Source: Barthelona sp. PAP020 (taxonomy: Eukaryota; Metamonada: BaSk clade). Taken from it: DNA of 23,824 bases. Each line of letters begins with the position of its first letter. The stretch's first letter is position 1. Location: the NCBI GenBank assembly GCA_040182905.1, contig JARQWU010000163.1, forward strand, positions 1-23,824. Reading direction: 5' to 3'. The translations under genes and the position numbers were made by a program. The notes under the pieces are model-generated. The model searched no databases. It saw only the letters and a program-made list of their open reading frames with translations, and was not told where the DNA came from. Positions 9,501 to 17,756 of this stretch are shown here, piece after piece.

Positions 9501-12500
9501 GAATGGGGGAAATGTTACAATGTTTGATACTTCTGACACACTATTTGCAAAAATTGAGAGAGAAGAACTTTTTATCATGGATTTAAATAGCAAAAGTAAT
9601 TTTTCATTTAAAATTGATAGCAAGGAGGTGTTAAAAGTTCGTGTCCAAGATTATGTCGCCTTGTTGACTGAAGGACACGTTTCAGTTTTTTCACCAATGG
9701 GCTTCATCAATGAATGGGAGGGTAATTTTGTTGCCATGGACACATATAATTCTTTCATTTGTGTAGTTTATGTTGAAGAGGGAAATCTAGTTATAAAGCT
9801 TATGGATATTGATATTGATCAGTCTGAAACTATTACTCTATCGGATATAAAAGCTGAAATTGATGATATTTGCATGGATAATGTATTTTTAGTTTTTGAT
9901 AAGACTAGAATAGTGATCACTGTCTTAAATCAAGTGTTTATCTTTTGTAAAAACGAAGATAATGGATGGATTCATTGTGGAGAGATAATCAATCCGGATA
10001 TTGACAGGTGCTCGAAACAATTTGGTGAAGTAATTGAAGTTGCGGAAAATACAGTGCTAATTGGCTGCCCAATCGTTTCTGGGGTGGTTTATCAATTTGA
10101 ACTGATAGGTAATCATTGGTATGTGAAAAATGAGCTTCTTTCACCAACATTTGAATTTTCAGAGGCAATTTTTGCATATTCACTTCATGTTACACCTTTA
10201 TATTTGATAATCGTAGCATCGAATGTGATTTTTGCGGATGATATATATTTTTATGCAAGATATAACAGGATAGATTTTTCATTCTCCCATTCCATTAGCT
10301 CGTTTTCTTACCGAAAAAAATCAAACATCACGAGTACTGCTGCAAACATGTACAATTTATTCATCAATGACATAGCTCTTGGGGAGAATTCTTTTCTTTA
10401 TTTGCAGAATAATCTCACATGTCCCGAGAATTGTTTTGGTCAAGTCTACTGTTCACGTTCTTGTGATGGGTGTAATGGTCGTGGAATATGCGATTGGGAT
10501 GGCTTTTGTGTCTGTGATTATTCAAGCACTTTGTTGTTTTCTTTTTCATCTGTTTCAATTTCACAAAACACACAAGAAATTCAACAGCCTTTATGGGTTG
10601 CTTCTTGTTTAGATAATCAATGTTTTGTTGGAAGTTCGGGAAATAGTCAGAATTCAAAGATTTTCGTCTATAAGAGCAGTTGTTCGAACTGGAAGATTAG
10701 TTATCAAATTGGTCAACAGGATGAAGGTTCACCCTTTGCTGAAGATTCCACCCTGTACTCAAATGTGCTGATTATTGATGATTTAATCTTTGTGCAAACA
10801 TCTGTAAACTTATACATGGCGTCACTTGGCGGAAATGAACTAATTACGGCATCTCAGTTTTCGGCTGTTTTACCAGTTGGCAATCTAGAGCTATTGGGAC
10901 AATTTGACGTTTACCAAGATGAGATGTTTGTGACTGTTGGAAAAATGCTTACAGATACGACTTATTATGTGATAGTTTACAGCTTTTATGAATTGACATC
11001 CTGTTTGCTGAAAATTTCTTTGGAAAATTCAGTGAATATTTATTCTGAAGGAAGTCAAACGGTTGCTTTATCAAATACTCATGTGTGCTATTTAAAAAAA
11101 GCTAGTGGTAGTGGTAATCCTGTCGTTTTTTGTAGCACAATTCCCCCTTACACTGAATATGAAGAGTTTAGCTCAACAATTCAAGGTAATCGCATAATAT
11201 TACGAGACGGACATCTTTGTGTACTAAGTGTCTTGTTCGGTAAGTTGATAATCTTTGCTGAACCAAAAGTTTCCGATAAAACATCAAAGGAAACCAGTGG
11301 TTGGATAAAAGTTCAGGAATTCGTTTTTGCGGGGGATCTTGACACCTCTTGTATTATGGGTTATCATAATGGAAAAATATCCGTTTCAACAGCCTTTGGC
11401 AAAATTAAGATTTTTACTTTTTTGGTTGATCAATTTTATGAAATACAAAATTTTGCTGTAAGTGGTGATGTAGATTTCTCTTCCTTGGTATTTGCCAATG
11501 ATAATACGTTGATTGGAACATTTGTCGTTTCAGAATCAGGTTCATTTGCAGGAGCTCTCCAAGTTTTTGAAACGAGTTGTTTTGAGTGTACTGATAGTTT
11601 GAAATCTGTGGGATATTGTGGGTGTAATGGACATGGAACTATGATTGAAGGTATTTGTGTTTGTGAATCTTCGTATTACGAATATGATGTCAGTTTTTGC
11701 TTTAATGCGGATGCTGGATACTATGTCAAGGATGAACCTGATCAACATGAACAGTTGCCTTGTGAATTTGGATTTTATCAACCAATTCGTGGACAAACAA
11801 GTTGTTTGGAAGCAGATGTTGGTCATTTTGTTAATTTTACTGCTGCGACCGAACAATATCCTTGTGAGATAAATACCTATCAAGATGAAAAGATGCAAAG
11901 TTCTTGTAAGCAGTGTGTTGCTCCAGAACATCAGAATAAAACTGGACAGATTGAATGTTGGATATGTCCTTTTGGCACGTTTTATAATTCAAGCAAAATA
12001 TATTGTGACAATTGTCCTATTGGACATCGTTGTCCTGGTGGAGATGATGAAGCTGTTCCATGTTCAGAAACAACCATTATTTCTTCTGATCATCAAAAAT
12101 GTGTAGCGTGTCCAGAAACTGATTATTCTGGTTTAGAGAGAAAAGTATGCTTCACATGTGCTAAAGGTACTTATTATGTGAAAGAAACAGGAACTTGTGA
12201 TTCATGTCCACATTTGCATACTTGTGAAGGTGGAAGAAATGTTGCAGTTCCTTATCCTGCTCCTTTTATAAAAGAAGATTCAATCATTCTATCTGGTGAT
12301 AAAAAAACAGTCTATTTGGAGGGTCTATGGTTTGGATTTTGGCCTGAATACATTAAAGTTTTTATTGATAGTATTGAGGAAGTTGTAACTGAAGTAAACG
12401 ATGAAAATATGCTAATTTCGACAAATGACCATTTATATGGCATTAATTATAAAATTCGTGTATTTGTTGGAGATAAATCCGCTGATACGATTTTAATAAA

Positions 12501-15500
12501 CTGTTCATTACCAACAATTATTGATTATGAGTTTCAGGACATTGAAGAAGGATATGTTTTAACAATAATGGGAAACGACATGTCACCAAATACAACATTA
12601 CTGTTTCATTATAGTACTTATTTGTTGAACGAATGGAAAATTGGAGAAGTAACGTTTTTTGTTGGTTTTGGGTGTCAAAGTGAAACCATCAAATTAGATT
12701 CAAATGGGCTTGTGTCAGCAGAAACTGAATTATTACTCCCAGACTTTCAATTGTGTAAAGTCAACGGGCTTTCTACTCTAAAGACACAAATAAACATTCC
12801 AGGATTACATTTTGGTGATTTTCTTTGTGCAAATGATTTTTCTTGTACTTGCGAGCGTGGGCTACTTTCAACAACGCCTATTATTGATTCAGATTCATCA
12901 ATGAAATTTACTTTCGAAGAATCAATGAATGCCAAAGATTTCAAGCTTAGTTGCATCAATAATAAGAATGGATTGACGCAGGATTTGACCTTGAGTCTTT
13001 TTGCACCGTTAATTGAGAGTATAAGTCCAAAAACGTTATCACGTAATGATTTGAATACAAATTCGTTGAGAATTATAGGAAAATATTTCGGAAACGAAAA
13101 CTTTGATGTTAGTTTGGAAATTATTTCTGCTAACGACTTTGAAACGATATGTGAAAGTGTTTCAACTGATTTTTCTCATACAGAAGCATTGTTTTATCCA
13201 AATTGTTTGATATCATCCACGGAAAGTTTAATTTTTTTGAGAATAATTCGGAATGGTGTTGGTTCAAACACTTTCACATTGATTGTATCTGAAATAGAAT
13301 CTGTTGTTCCAACAAACATAATGGTTGGAGAAGAAGAGGAAATCATAGTATATTCTAAGGTAATTGATGTTGATTCAAATTGTCGATTGGTTGTGTTTGG
13401 AATTGAATACTTTCCAATTTATGTTTTTGATAATCAAGCTGTTTTTAAAGTTATTGCTAACGAGCCAACGAGTTCTGAGATCAATTTCTTTATTGATAAC
13501 AGTCTTATTTCAACAGATATTTTGATGGAAGCTTTTCAAATTGATTTTAATTCTTATATTATTGAGACTGCTGGATGTTTTGAAATCGATGGTGATTATT
13601 TAATTGATGACATTGTTTTTACTTTAGAAAATCCTTCACCTTGTATTATTACTGATAAAACGTTTATTTCTAGTCAATCATTCAATATATGCATCAGTTG
13701 TGAATCATTTTTAACCTCACAAATTACTTTACTCTTAATAAAAGATCATCCTATCAGTTTGATCAGTTCTATTCCATTAAACTTGGTTCTTCCCACTTTT
13801 ATTTCTGATATGTATACGGGAAACCTTTATTTTGAAACAACTTTAAGATTATCATTTCTTGACATTTTATTTGATGACTCATTATTTTCATGTTATTATG
13901 AAAATGAATTGTGGGCATGTCCGTTTGTTGGACGTGATTTTATTTTTTTAACTAATGGATCATCTTTTTCGTTTTCTTTAGATAGTATCAATTTTGAATG
14001 TAATGAATACATTGTAAGAGATGTTGAGAATAATATGAGTTGTATCTTTAAAGATATTGTTAATAAAGGTTTAAAAGAAGATTATAAAATAGTTATTGGA
14101 GTTGGGGATAAATATGTTGAATTATATAATGTAATTGTTGAAAATATTGATGAAATATCATTGAAAAAGAGGATTAATGGAACAATTTTTTATGAAAATG
14201 AAAGATATGAGAGTGAAACTACAATATATTTGTATTTTGTTGAATTAACAAAAAATGTTGAAGTTTTTGTTGAAATTAGTCATTTGACTATAATTACTAA
14301 ACCTAATGTAGTGTTTATGAACACTTTCAATAGTTCTTTAGCAATTTCTTTTAATAATACTATTTGTTTTGATTATAAAATTCACTTTTCAATTGAAGAC
14401 AATAATTTTATGATGTTGAGATCAAATGAGATATTTTTTTTACCTAAAACTGAGATTATAACAAATGATATTAATATTGATGAAGAAGAAGATATTGAAC
14501 TAACAAAATTATTAAGTTTTGATGATAATATTCATGAAAAATGTTATGAAATATTAATTCAAAAAAGAAAATTAGAAATGATTGAATTTGAAATGGAGCT
14601 TGTGCTAGCAAATACAATAATTTCTACTGAATTAAGACTCAAACTCTTCAATTTATCATCTTATGTAAAATTCAAATTCTCTCCAAAAACAGTCATTTAT
14701 TCATCTTATGAAACAATCTTTCTTACATCAAATCTTTTGAGTTTTTTAATTTGTCAAAATTCCCAATTATTTTTCGGTAATTTTAATTTCACACTTAAAA
14801 CTAATTCTTTCATTTTTCCTGCATTAGAAAGTGGTATTATTAATCCTTATCTGATTGTTGATAATAAAATCTTACAATTAGATGAAATGAATATACAAGA
14901 CAATAAATCTCCTTTATGTCAACGTTCTTATGATACCATTAAACCATTTGCATACTCGGAAGAGTTACCAAATGTAGCTTATGAATTAATTCTTGCAAAT
15001 GAACAAATATACAATTTAGAAAATGACTTGAAAGACGAACGTTGTTGTAAGAATGAAAATTGTGGATTATCCTTAACTGATTTGAAACTAAAACCAATCA
15101 ACATAAAATTTGAACAAAATTTCACAATTTTTGGAATTCTATTCACTTTACACGAAGTTTGTTCGATTGAAAGCTTTAAGGTTTTCATAGCTAAACAAGA
15201 TTCCATGTTAGAAGTGCTGGATAATCTATTTGAATCCTCGTTATGTGAAAGAGTTGCTGGATATTCAGGATTATCATTACAAACCTTTTGCACAATCCCA
15301 ATTGAAATAGTTTCTGTGAAAGAATTTGAGTTAATTATTGATTACAATCAATGTGAGAGAAATTCTCGATTGGTTTCTATATCTATATATGGCTATCCAT
15401 TGATTAAGCCATTTTATGGGAATTTTAGTTTGTTAACCGCAGAGTCTAATGTTTGTTATGTTGATACTTTTTGTATGTTAACGTTAAAATTGAATACATT

Positions 15501-17373
15501 TTCTTTCAGTAATGTTACTGTTGAAGGGTATATATTGAATGAAGTTGAATTTAACTGGCCTATTGTTTCCATTGATTTCTCAAAAGATTCAATAACAATC
15601 AAGTATTATGGTGAAAAAGCTTTTGAAAATTCGTTAGTTTTGAACACCAAAGATTTACAAATTGAAGCATATTCAACATTTATATCCCTCTTTGGTATGG
15701 ATGAAATTGTTATTTCGCAGTCATTGATCATTTTGCTGGATGAATCACGACTTTTACCTTGTGAATTCATATTGCCTGATTGTCTTGAACCAAGAATTGT
15801 TGAATTAAAACAAGTCCCAGCAGCTATTGTATGTGAATCAATTTTGGTTTCAACCACTATTGGAGAGTTGATGATGGGATTCAATCTGGATTATTCAGAT
15901 ATACAAAAACTTAATAATAGTTGTATAGTTGTCTTTGAAGATCATTCTCATTCAGTTGAGATAACTAAGATTCCCAACACTTTATCCCTTCTTAGAATTG
16001 CTTCCATAGATGCAGTTGCTAGCACCAATGGAATTTCGCTGAATGCCAGAATTGAATTTTTGACTGACAATTATGTACCAACAATGACCATTTCAAACAT
16101 GAGTTGTTCAGTCGACGTTTATAACTTGAATGGTGAAAAAAGCATCAAATCATTTATCGTTAGTAAATTTACAACTTTCACCTCAATTAATGACACAATC
16201 AATTTTTCGTCTTTGAAGGCGATTCAACTATTATTGACTTGTGATGATGATTTGAATCAGGAAATTACAGTATATCCAAGATGTCCAAAGGATTTTATTC
16301 TTCAAGATGAGCAATGTGTTTGTACCAGTGGCACTTTTAAAAAAGTTGGCAGTGACTCAGCTAACAATGATGTTGGCATGCTTCCTACCTGTGAGTTATG
16401 TCCCATTGGTACGTATTCCTCGGAAATAGATGTTTCTAGTTGTATTTCTTGTGATTCAAATAAAATAAGTGATATGGGGTCAACAAATCACTCTGAATGT
16501 TATTGTGTGGATGGATTTGTTGATATAAACAGCCAATGTAGTCCTTGTAATGTCGAATTGATTTGTAGACGGGGTGAAATTGTTGGTTCTAAGACAGGAT
16601 ATTTTCTCGCCAATAAAACAACAGCTGTAAAATGTGTCTCGTCATTTTGTATTGGTAATGCAACATGTTCGGGTAATCATGAAGGGACGTTTTGTTTGGA
16701 TTGTATTCAAGGATACTTTAGAAGTTTTTCTGGTATTTGCTTTAACTTTCACAATAGCTTGTGGTATAATTTAATTGTTGGTGTTGTTTTATTCGCAATC
16801 ATTACCTTTAGCAAATGGCATTATCTGATTTTTATCATTTATTCTTGGACTATAATACTGTCAAGGTTGACCTTGCAAATCATTCATCAAATCCAACCTT
16901 ATATACTATCCGTCATTTATCTCAAAAAAGAACACATCATCTTTGGAGTCATAACTAGCTTTACTCTCAGTATACTGTTCAGATTATTGTTTAAAAGGGC
17001 TAATAGTTTAAACGATGGAGAATATTATTACAGTTTGAAAAATTCAACTCCAAAATATTGGAAAATTCATAAGTTGTCTATCTTTTTTGATTTCTGTTTC
17101 TTTGTTTTCATGGGTTCATACTTTTTGAAATTACCTGGCATTTTCCCTTCATATTCAGTTCAACCAATAAGTTTCAACGTTGAAAAAAGTCTTATGATGA
17201 TTTGTTCTATCATTTTAATTAAATTTTTGAATAATAGCAAATATTCTTTTGTTCTTTTGGCTTTATTTTTATCGGTTTTACAAGGACTCTTTATTGAAAG
17301 TGCTTTTATTTCAATTATTTCCTTATTAAGTATTACAACATGGATAATAGCTATCAGTTATATTTTATGGTAA
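3550..17373 (+). CDS. Giant modular surface protein: seven propeller/EGF-like modules, TIG-like domains, about 7 membrane helices
   Basis: One intron-free frame of 4,607 residues, not matched to a named protein. In order: signal peptide (about 1-24); a Cys-rich EGF-like unit (27-63); seven blocks of about 350 residues, each closed by a Cys cluster (420-444, 788-801, 1184-1207, 1556-1587, 1946-1955, 2291-2322, 2677-2705). The blocks carry FG-GAP-like strands such as FGRALFIHNDGDVFVGAP and FGEVIEVAENTVLIGCP, so integrin-alpha-like beta-propellers are likely. Residues 2717-2895 form GCC2/GCC3 (ephrin-receptor-like) Cys repeats. IPT/TIG-like sandwiches follow (about 2905-3250, for example LRIIGKYFG), then about 1,000 unassigned beta-rich residues, a second Cys-rich stretch (4244-4397), and about seven hydrophobic helices from 4405 to the last residue. 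Many N-x-S/T sites fit an extracellular location. Adhesion or sensing at the cell surface is inferred. The ATG is followed directly by the hydrophobic leader, which supports this start. Confidence 0.9.
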   Translation: MLLINIQNVFRLIIILITFQIILGNDCSDANFYSNFGDCNLYCDDTATCDGKGICNSQGECDCQYPNVKQLKYYGNHLNFDYNGGNTYFGYYIAISDYLFVSGNLDGPIFIYSAGLSDTKIEYTTTVSGCSGPVDVDENRVVCLGSSNDFYVYDYINGVFSKKTHMATSSCVVETIGIYKDTVVCANGNEVIIFEESDGTWVKLSYTVDTSSYLSRNINKLIFNDDMIIALEGRTSEKILVVIHKKNYKWVIDGSIKDERPVTKSENDDWFAYEGYVSKDLIIVSGSFWVQEGSWKRYPGMHAYRKQDGIWVEVATVHGKSTADFVSCSYSKETNMVVMSYPEYYSGSRYYAIIEWYEFQNNKFRFLRRTQNTLYYYYCYTHRYPQIKISPNGKYIIQSEPSATVINNGDGQVDVYSYSCVGCDEQHSCGFNGTCNSDTNLCECSNNYVHGWGNKAFFGLDNPFDAIDVIDFYVVTLLDQNIKYWTIDSGEFVSNKEVELSGLGKSFKILDDGILVGFPDEQVVKYISDTKIVLFKPNDNCVGYGSVFEYKDEILLIHGDVLECQTLYLYYFNENMTTFNIKKEIANLLDPNSAAKETYYAIGVGNCAFIGTNKKIYAFCLIDKYTSPSFIQHSIINIAEDYVDFEGFGEIITADSYHLLVAVESVLLIYELHTLSNDWKKVDQIVFSTKIETIDTYEKTLYVVEKKPLDADFDFLISDMFIIHQFHFQGEITNTYQILNNYEFELPFSSNSTSRSGSVSSTILSFKAFNHRLIFNSSKGLFIYEFGCVSCEESFFPDGQCNRYKPLTTQTFNVAENNLICPAKQFPTIFEYFFDSTSITYYTDVPVIKCTNKNCIALSIDQKSIYFIDITNKPTISFTFNNGNELGSHCVMAKDDYMFFGSVTSGKLHIYKYSLESWVEAGNIQATGIGSSCAVDSWLLIGVQDEQRVSLYNFIDESNYGKVYEISCSDPGSYSLISVTLINSICNSTFGTYLRTAKNIAIIGCENCAQERGAFFVYLLQKSYYTLLSVVQHPSCNIGDKCGASMDTNGRYVVLSHMSVISIYEWTESTLSFTLLKTIESSFSSNREYIFGTSVAVSDTKLVILSVLKDTSLLDNYNLKVYSISDEVNNLNERIKLTEDLTSKESSLGTNPITNSLTLSDNGRIFIGYSRYGGIPLFEINTNCSSCSVEFTCDGKAACSTEGEFDCITEDVTRFRYDWFNSNELFEDLWTYNDFGRALFIHNDGDVFVGAPLSDGRGKVMVFDDHISVTKSILEIEAEETINSVTFGWSITEFDGQIIVSDPNLKKVQVFDDVGLNLIDSILKEDCSGFGRVIFGNDDWLVVFGDINECNQLYVYGVVEDYSYNLSVNHEEALWDEARVVLLENSLFVSYIQGYVTIFPDVSNAYNYETDYIENFGNLMVGFDKHLFICSVSTIYIYFHDTVLDNWIPKQVISVEYSSILAITGDGFLLLVAVQSASDSLGCDILVYRFNGDTWAHTDTMDNIFENRYPNLPVFPEINLNFHDNMLYVVIVSQETSDVYNTASSLLSFNLTFDSCVEGFYPPGDCTIEEAVECNNLGSLETDGCDCSSLASIAYIFNDTIESGDSTCGLAFEYCDSFFVIISSRKMAFYALDRSIITEDEISWTNTDYVSVSFNNTFACANAEGFYTIYSLLQTNELKKMGGKVASLEDTFGKSIALYENHLFIGSDTQIAQIDFDIVNVVVTNYVLYDIDDSFQDSTTFSDDSTFASSLAANERWLVVSLPQTNKLIIFDYTVSYPRIANGDKASIGDSYILIDHSADIDVYGFGIDIKFVVETGQLLILTSKVGEFKDGLLYIFEYKNNNWIKQQLVIAPVGSRFLDQLSVSNEKIVVLVDNYPSDKENFFRWLAIYDKNLVEGKWVLVDAVYDFSVDKKELSDLFRISKDGIILVRFQLEDVYSVSSYRHSCVENTTLSKCDGLTGIFIDNDYTGCILNETVGIGYILLMNGGNVTMFDTSDTLFAKIEREELFIMDLNSKSNFSFKIDSKEVLKVRVQDYVALLTEGHVSVFSPMGFINEWEGNFVAMDTYNSFICVVYVEEGNLVIKLMDIDIDQSETITLSDIKAEIDDICMDNVFLVFDKTRIVITVLNQVFIFCKNEDNGWIHCGEIINPDIDRCSKQFGEVIEVAENTVLIGCPIVSGVVYQFELIGNHWYVKNELLSPTFEFSEAIFAYSLHVTPLYLIIVASNVIFADDIYFYARYNRIDFSFSHSISSFSYRKKSNITSTAANMYNLFINDIALGENSFLYLQNNLTCPENCFGQVYCSRSCDGCNGRGICDWDGFCVCDYSSTLLFSFSSVSISQNTQEIQQPLWVASCLDNQCFVGSSGNSQNSKIFVYKSSCSNWKISYQIGQQDEGSPFAEDSTLYSNVLIIDDLIFVQTSVNLYMASLGGNELITASQFSAVLPVGNLELLGQFDVYQDEMFVTVGKMLTDTTYYVIVYSFYELTSCLLKISLENSVNIYSEGSQTVALSNTHVCYLKKASGSGNPVVFCSTIPPYTEYEEFSSTIQGNRIILRDGHLCVLSVLFGKLIIFAEPKVSDKTSKETSGWIKVQEFVFAGDLDTSCIMGYHNGKISVSTAFGKIKIFTFLVDQFYEIQNFAVSGDVDFSSLVFANDNTLIGTFVVSESGSFAGALQVFETSCFECTDSLKSVGYCGCNGHGTMIEGICVCESSYYEYDVSFCFNADAGYYVKDEPDQHEQLPCEFGFYQPIRGQTSCLEADVGHFVNFTAATEQYPCEINTYQDEKMQSSCKQCVAPEHQNKTGQIECWICPFGTFYNSSKIYCDNCPIGHRCPGGDDEAVPCSETTIISSDHQKCVACPETDYSGLERKVCFTCAKGTYYVKETGTCDSCPHLHTCEGGRNVAVPYPAPFIKEDSIILSGDKKTVYLEGLWFGFWPEYIKVFIDSIEEVVTEVNDENMLISTNDHLYGINYKIRVFVGDKSADTILINCSLPTIIDYEFQDIEEGYVLTIMGNDMSPNTTLLFHYSTYLLNEWKIGEVTFFVGFGCQSETIKLDSNGLVSAETELLLPDFQLCKVNGLSTLKTQINIPGLHFGDFLCANDFSCTCERGLLSTTPIIDSDSSMKFTFEESMNAKDFKLSCINNKNGLTQDLTLSLFAPLIESISPKTLSRNDLNTNSLRIIGKYFGNENFDVSLEIISANDFETICESVSTDFSHTEALFYPNCLISSTESLIFLRIIRNGVGSNTFTLIVSEIESVVPTNIMVGEEEEIIVYSKVIDVDSNCRLVVFGIEYFPIYVFDNQAVFKVIANEPTSSEINFFIDNSLISTDILMEAFQIDFNSYIIETAGCFEIDGDYLIDDIVFTLENPSPCIITDKTFISSQSFNICISCESFLTSQITLLLIKDHPISLISSIPLNLVLPTFISDMYTGNLYFETTLRLSFLDILFDDSLFSCYYENELWACPFVGRDFIFLTNGSSFSFSLDSINFECNEYIVRDVENNMSCIFKDIVNKGLKEDYKIVIGVGDKYVELYNVIVENIDEISLKKRINGTIFYENERYESETTIYLYFVELTKNVEVFVEISHLTIITKPNVVFMNTFNSSLAISFNNTICFDYKIHFSIEDNNFMMLRSNEIFFLPKTEIITNDINIDEEEDIELTKLLSFDDNIHEKCYEILIQKRKLEMIEFEMELVLANTIISTELRLKLFNLSSYVKFKFSPKTVIYSSYETIFLTSNLLSFLICQNSQLFFGNFNFTLKTNSFIFPALESGIINPYLIVDNKILQLDEMNIQDNKSPLCQRSYDTIKPFAYSEELPNVAYELILANEQIYNLENDLKDERCCKNENCGLSLTDLKLKPINIKFEQNFTIFGILFTLHEVCSIESFKVFIAKQDSMLEVLDNLFESSLCERVAGYSGLSLQTFCTIPIEIVSVKEFELIIDYNQCERNSRLVSISIYGYPLIKPFYGNFSLLTAESNVCYVDTFCMLTLKLNTFSFSNVTVEGYILNEVEFNWPIVSIDFSKDSITIKYYGEKAFENSLVLNTKDLQIEAYSTFISLFGMDEIVISQSLIILLDESRLLPCEFILPDCLEPRIVELKQVPAAIVCESILVSTTIGELMMGFNLDYSDIQKLNNSCIVVFEDHSHSVEITKIPNTLSLLRIASIDAVASTNGISLNARIEFLTDNYVPTMTISNMSCSVDVYNLNGEKSIKSFIVSKFTTFTSINDTINFSSLKAIQLLLTCDDDLNQEITVYPRCPKDFILQDEQCVCTSGTFKKVGSDSANNDVGMLPTCELCPIGTYSSEIDVSSCISCDSNKISDMGSTNHSECYCVDGFVDINSQCSPCNVELICRRGEIVGSKTGYFLANKTTAVKCVSSFCIGNATCSGNHEGTFCLDCIQGYFRSFSGICFNFHNSLWYNLIVGVVLFAIITFSKWHYLIFIIYSWTIILSRLTLQIIHQIQPYILSVIYLKKEHIIFGVITSFTLSILFRLLFKRANSLNDGEYYYSLKNSTPKYWKIHKLSIFFDFCFFVFMGSYFLKLPGIFPSYSVQPISFNVEKSLMMICSIILIKFLNNSKYSFVLLALFLSVLQGLFIESAFISIISLLSITTWIIAISYILW
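3664..11667 (+). repeat. Seven tandem modules of about 380 codons inside the giant gene
   Basis: Cysteine clusters recur with spacings of about 381, 368, 396, 372, 390, 345 and 386 residues. Between them lie about 350 residues of alternating beta strands with FG...V(G/S)xP...VxVF patterns and almost no Cys. Some clusters are full EGF-like units (CDGKGICNSQGECDC; CGFNGTCNSDTNLCEC; CNGRGICDWDGFCVC), while others are reduced to a few Cys (788-801, 1946-1955). DNA similarity between modules is not obvious by eye, so the duplications are old. Confidence 0.7.
16759..17370 (+). other. C-terminal multi-helix membrane domain of the giant protein
   Basis: Hydrophobic segments fall near residues 4406-4424, 4428-4450, 4463-4482, 4513-4530, 4548-4562, 4567-4583 and 4584-4606. 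The loops carry Lys/Arg/His (RLLFKRAN, KNSTPKYWKIHK). The last helix runs to the final Trp, leaving no cytoplasmic tail. Seven helices after a huge ectodomain is an adhesion-GPCR-like layout, but no GPCR motif is recognisable and the helix count is by eye. Confidence 0.6.
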
Positions 17374-17551
17374 ATTATTTATGATTTACCGAATTTTTTT
17401 AGATATTTAAATACCTTATAAATATTGTTATGCAATTTTTATTATTCATTTCATTAAAAGGACAAATGTTTTGATTTCAGAAAAAAAAAGTTGCGTATTT
17501 ATAAAGGTTCTATGATTTCATTTTTTAAAAAAAAGAAGAAAAAAGGAAAAA
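17374..17551. other. Convergent spacer
   Basis: 178 bp between the 3' ends of the giant gene (plus) and the small spliced gene (minus). It is A/T-run rich, with TAAA overlapping the giant gene's stop codon, a possible polyadenylation signal of the trichomonad type. Nothing else was seen. Confidence 0.35.
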
Positions 17552-17756
17552 TCACAGTTTTCTGGAACGATAACCCAAGAAAGCAAGAATAGCTACAATA
17601 ATAATAATAATAATAACAAACCAAGCAATTATATCAATGCCTAACAAATGTTAGAAATTTTTCATAAAATGTAAAAATACCAGAAGCAGCAACTGTTCCA
17701 AATTGCATAGATAAGGCAAATAGACCTAATAATATCGTAAATAATGAAGAAAACAT
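17552..17756 (-). CDS. Small spliced membrane protein of 54 residues (exons 17756-17681 and 17640-17552)
   Basis: Read on the minus strand from the ATG at 17756, exon 1 encodes a hydrophobic leader (MFSSLFTILLGLFALSMQFG, then TVAAS). A 40 nt segment, 17680-17641, starts GTATTT and ends TTCTAACATTTGTTAG. Removing it splits a Gly codon and joins exactly in frame to exon 2: SGIDIIAW, a hydrophobic helix with six consecutive Ile, then GYRSRKL and TGA. Unspliced, the frame hits a stop right after the putative intron. The product is either a cleaved type I single-pass peptide or a two-helix hairpin, with a basic cytosolic tail. It resembles in size the small subunits of membrane complexes (oligosaccharyltransferase, V-ATPase, translocons), but I cannot assign a family. 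The hydrophobic design on both sides of a perfect GT-AG, branch-motif intron is the main support. It is convergent with the giant gene. Confidence 0.72.
17641..17680 (-). other. 40 nt GT-AG spliceosomal intron with CTAAC branch motif
   Basis: On the minus strand the intron begins GTATTTTTAC and ends TTCTAACATTTGTTAG, with CTAAC 9 nt before the terminal G. It contains an in-frame shift that removal corrects, phase 1. A short intron with a branch motif fused close to the acceptor is typical of parabasalids and diplomonads (ACTAACACACAG type), although the exact acceptor words differ here. Confidence 0.7.

Noticed and set aside
17601-17620. ATT/AAT microsatellite
   Set aside because: On the minus strand this run is the six-Ile core of the membrane helix in the small spliced gene, so it is explained by coding.
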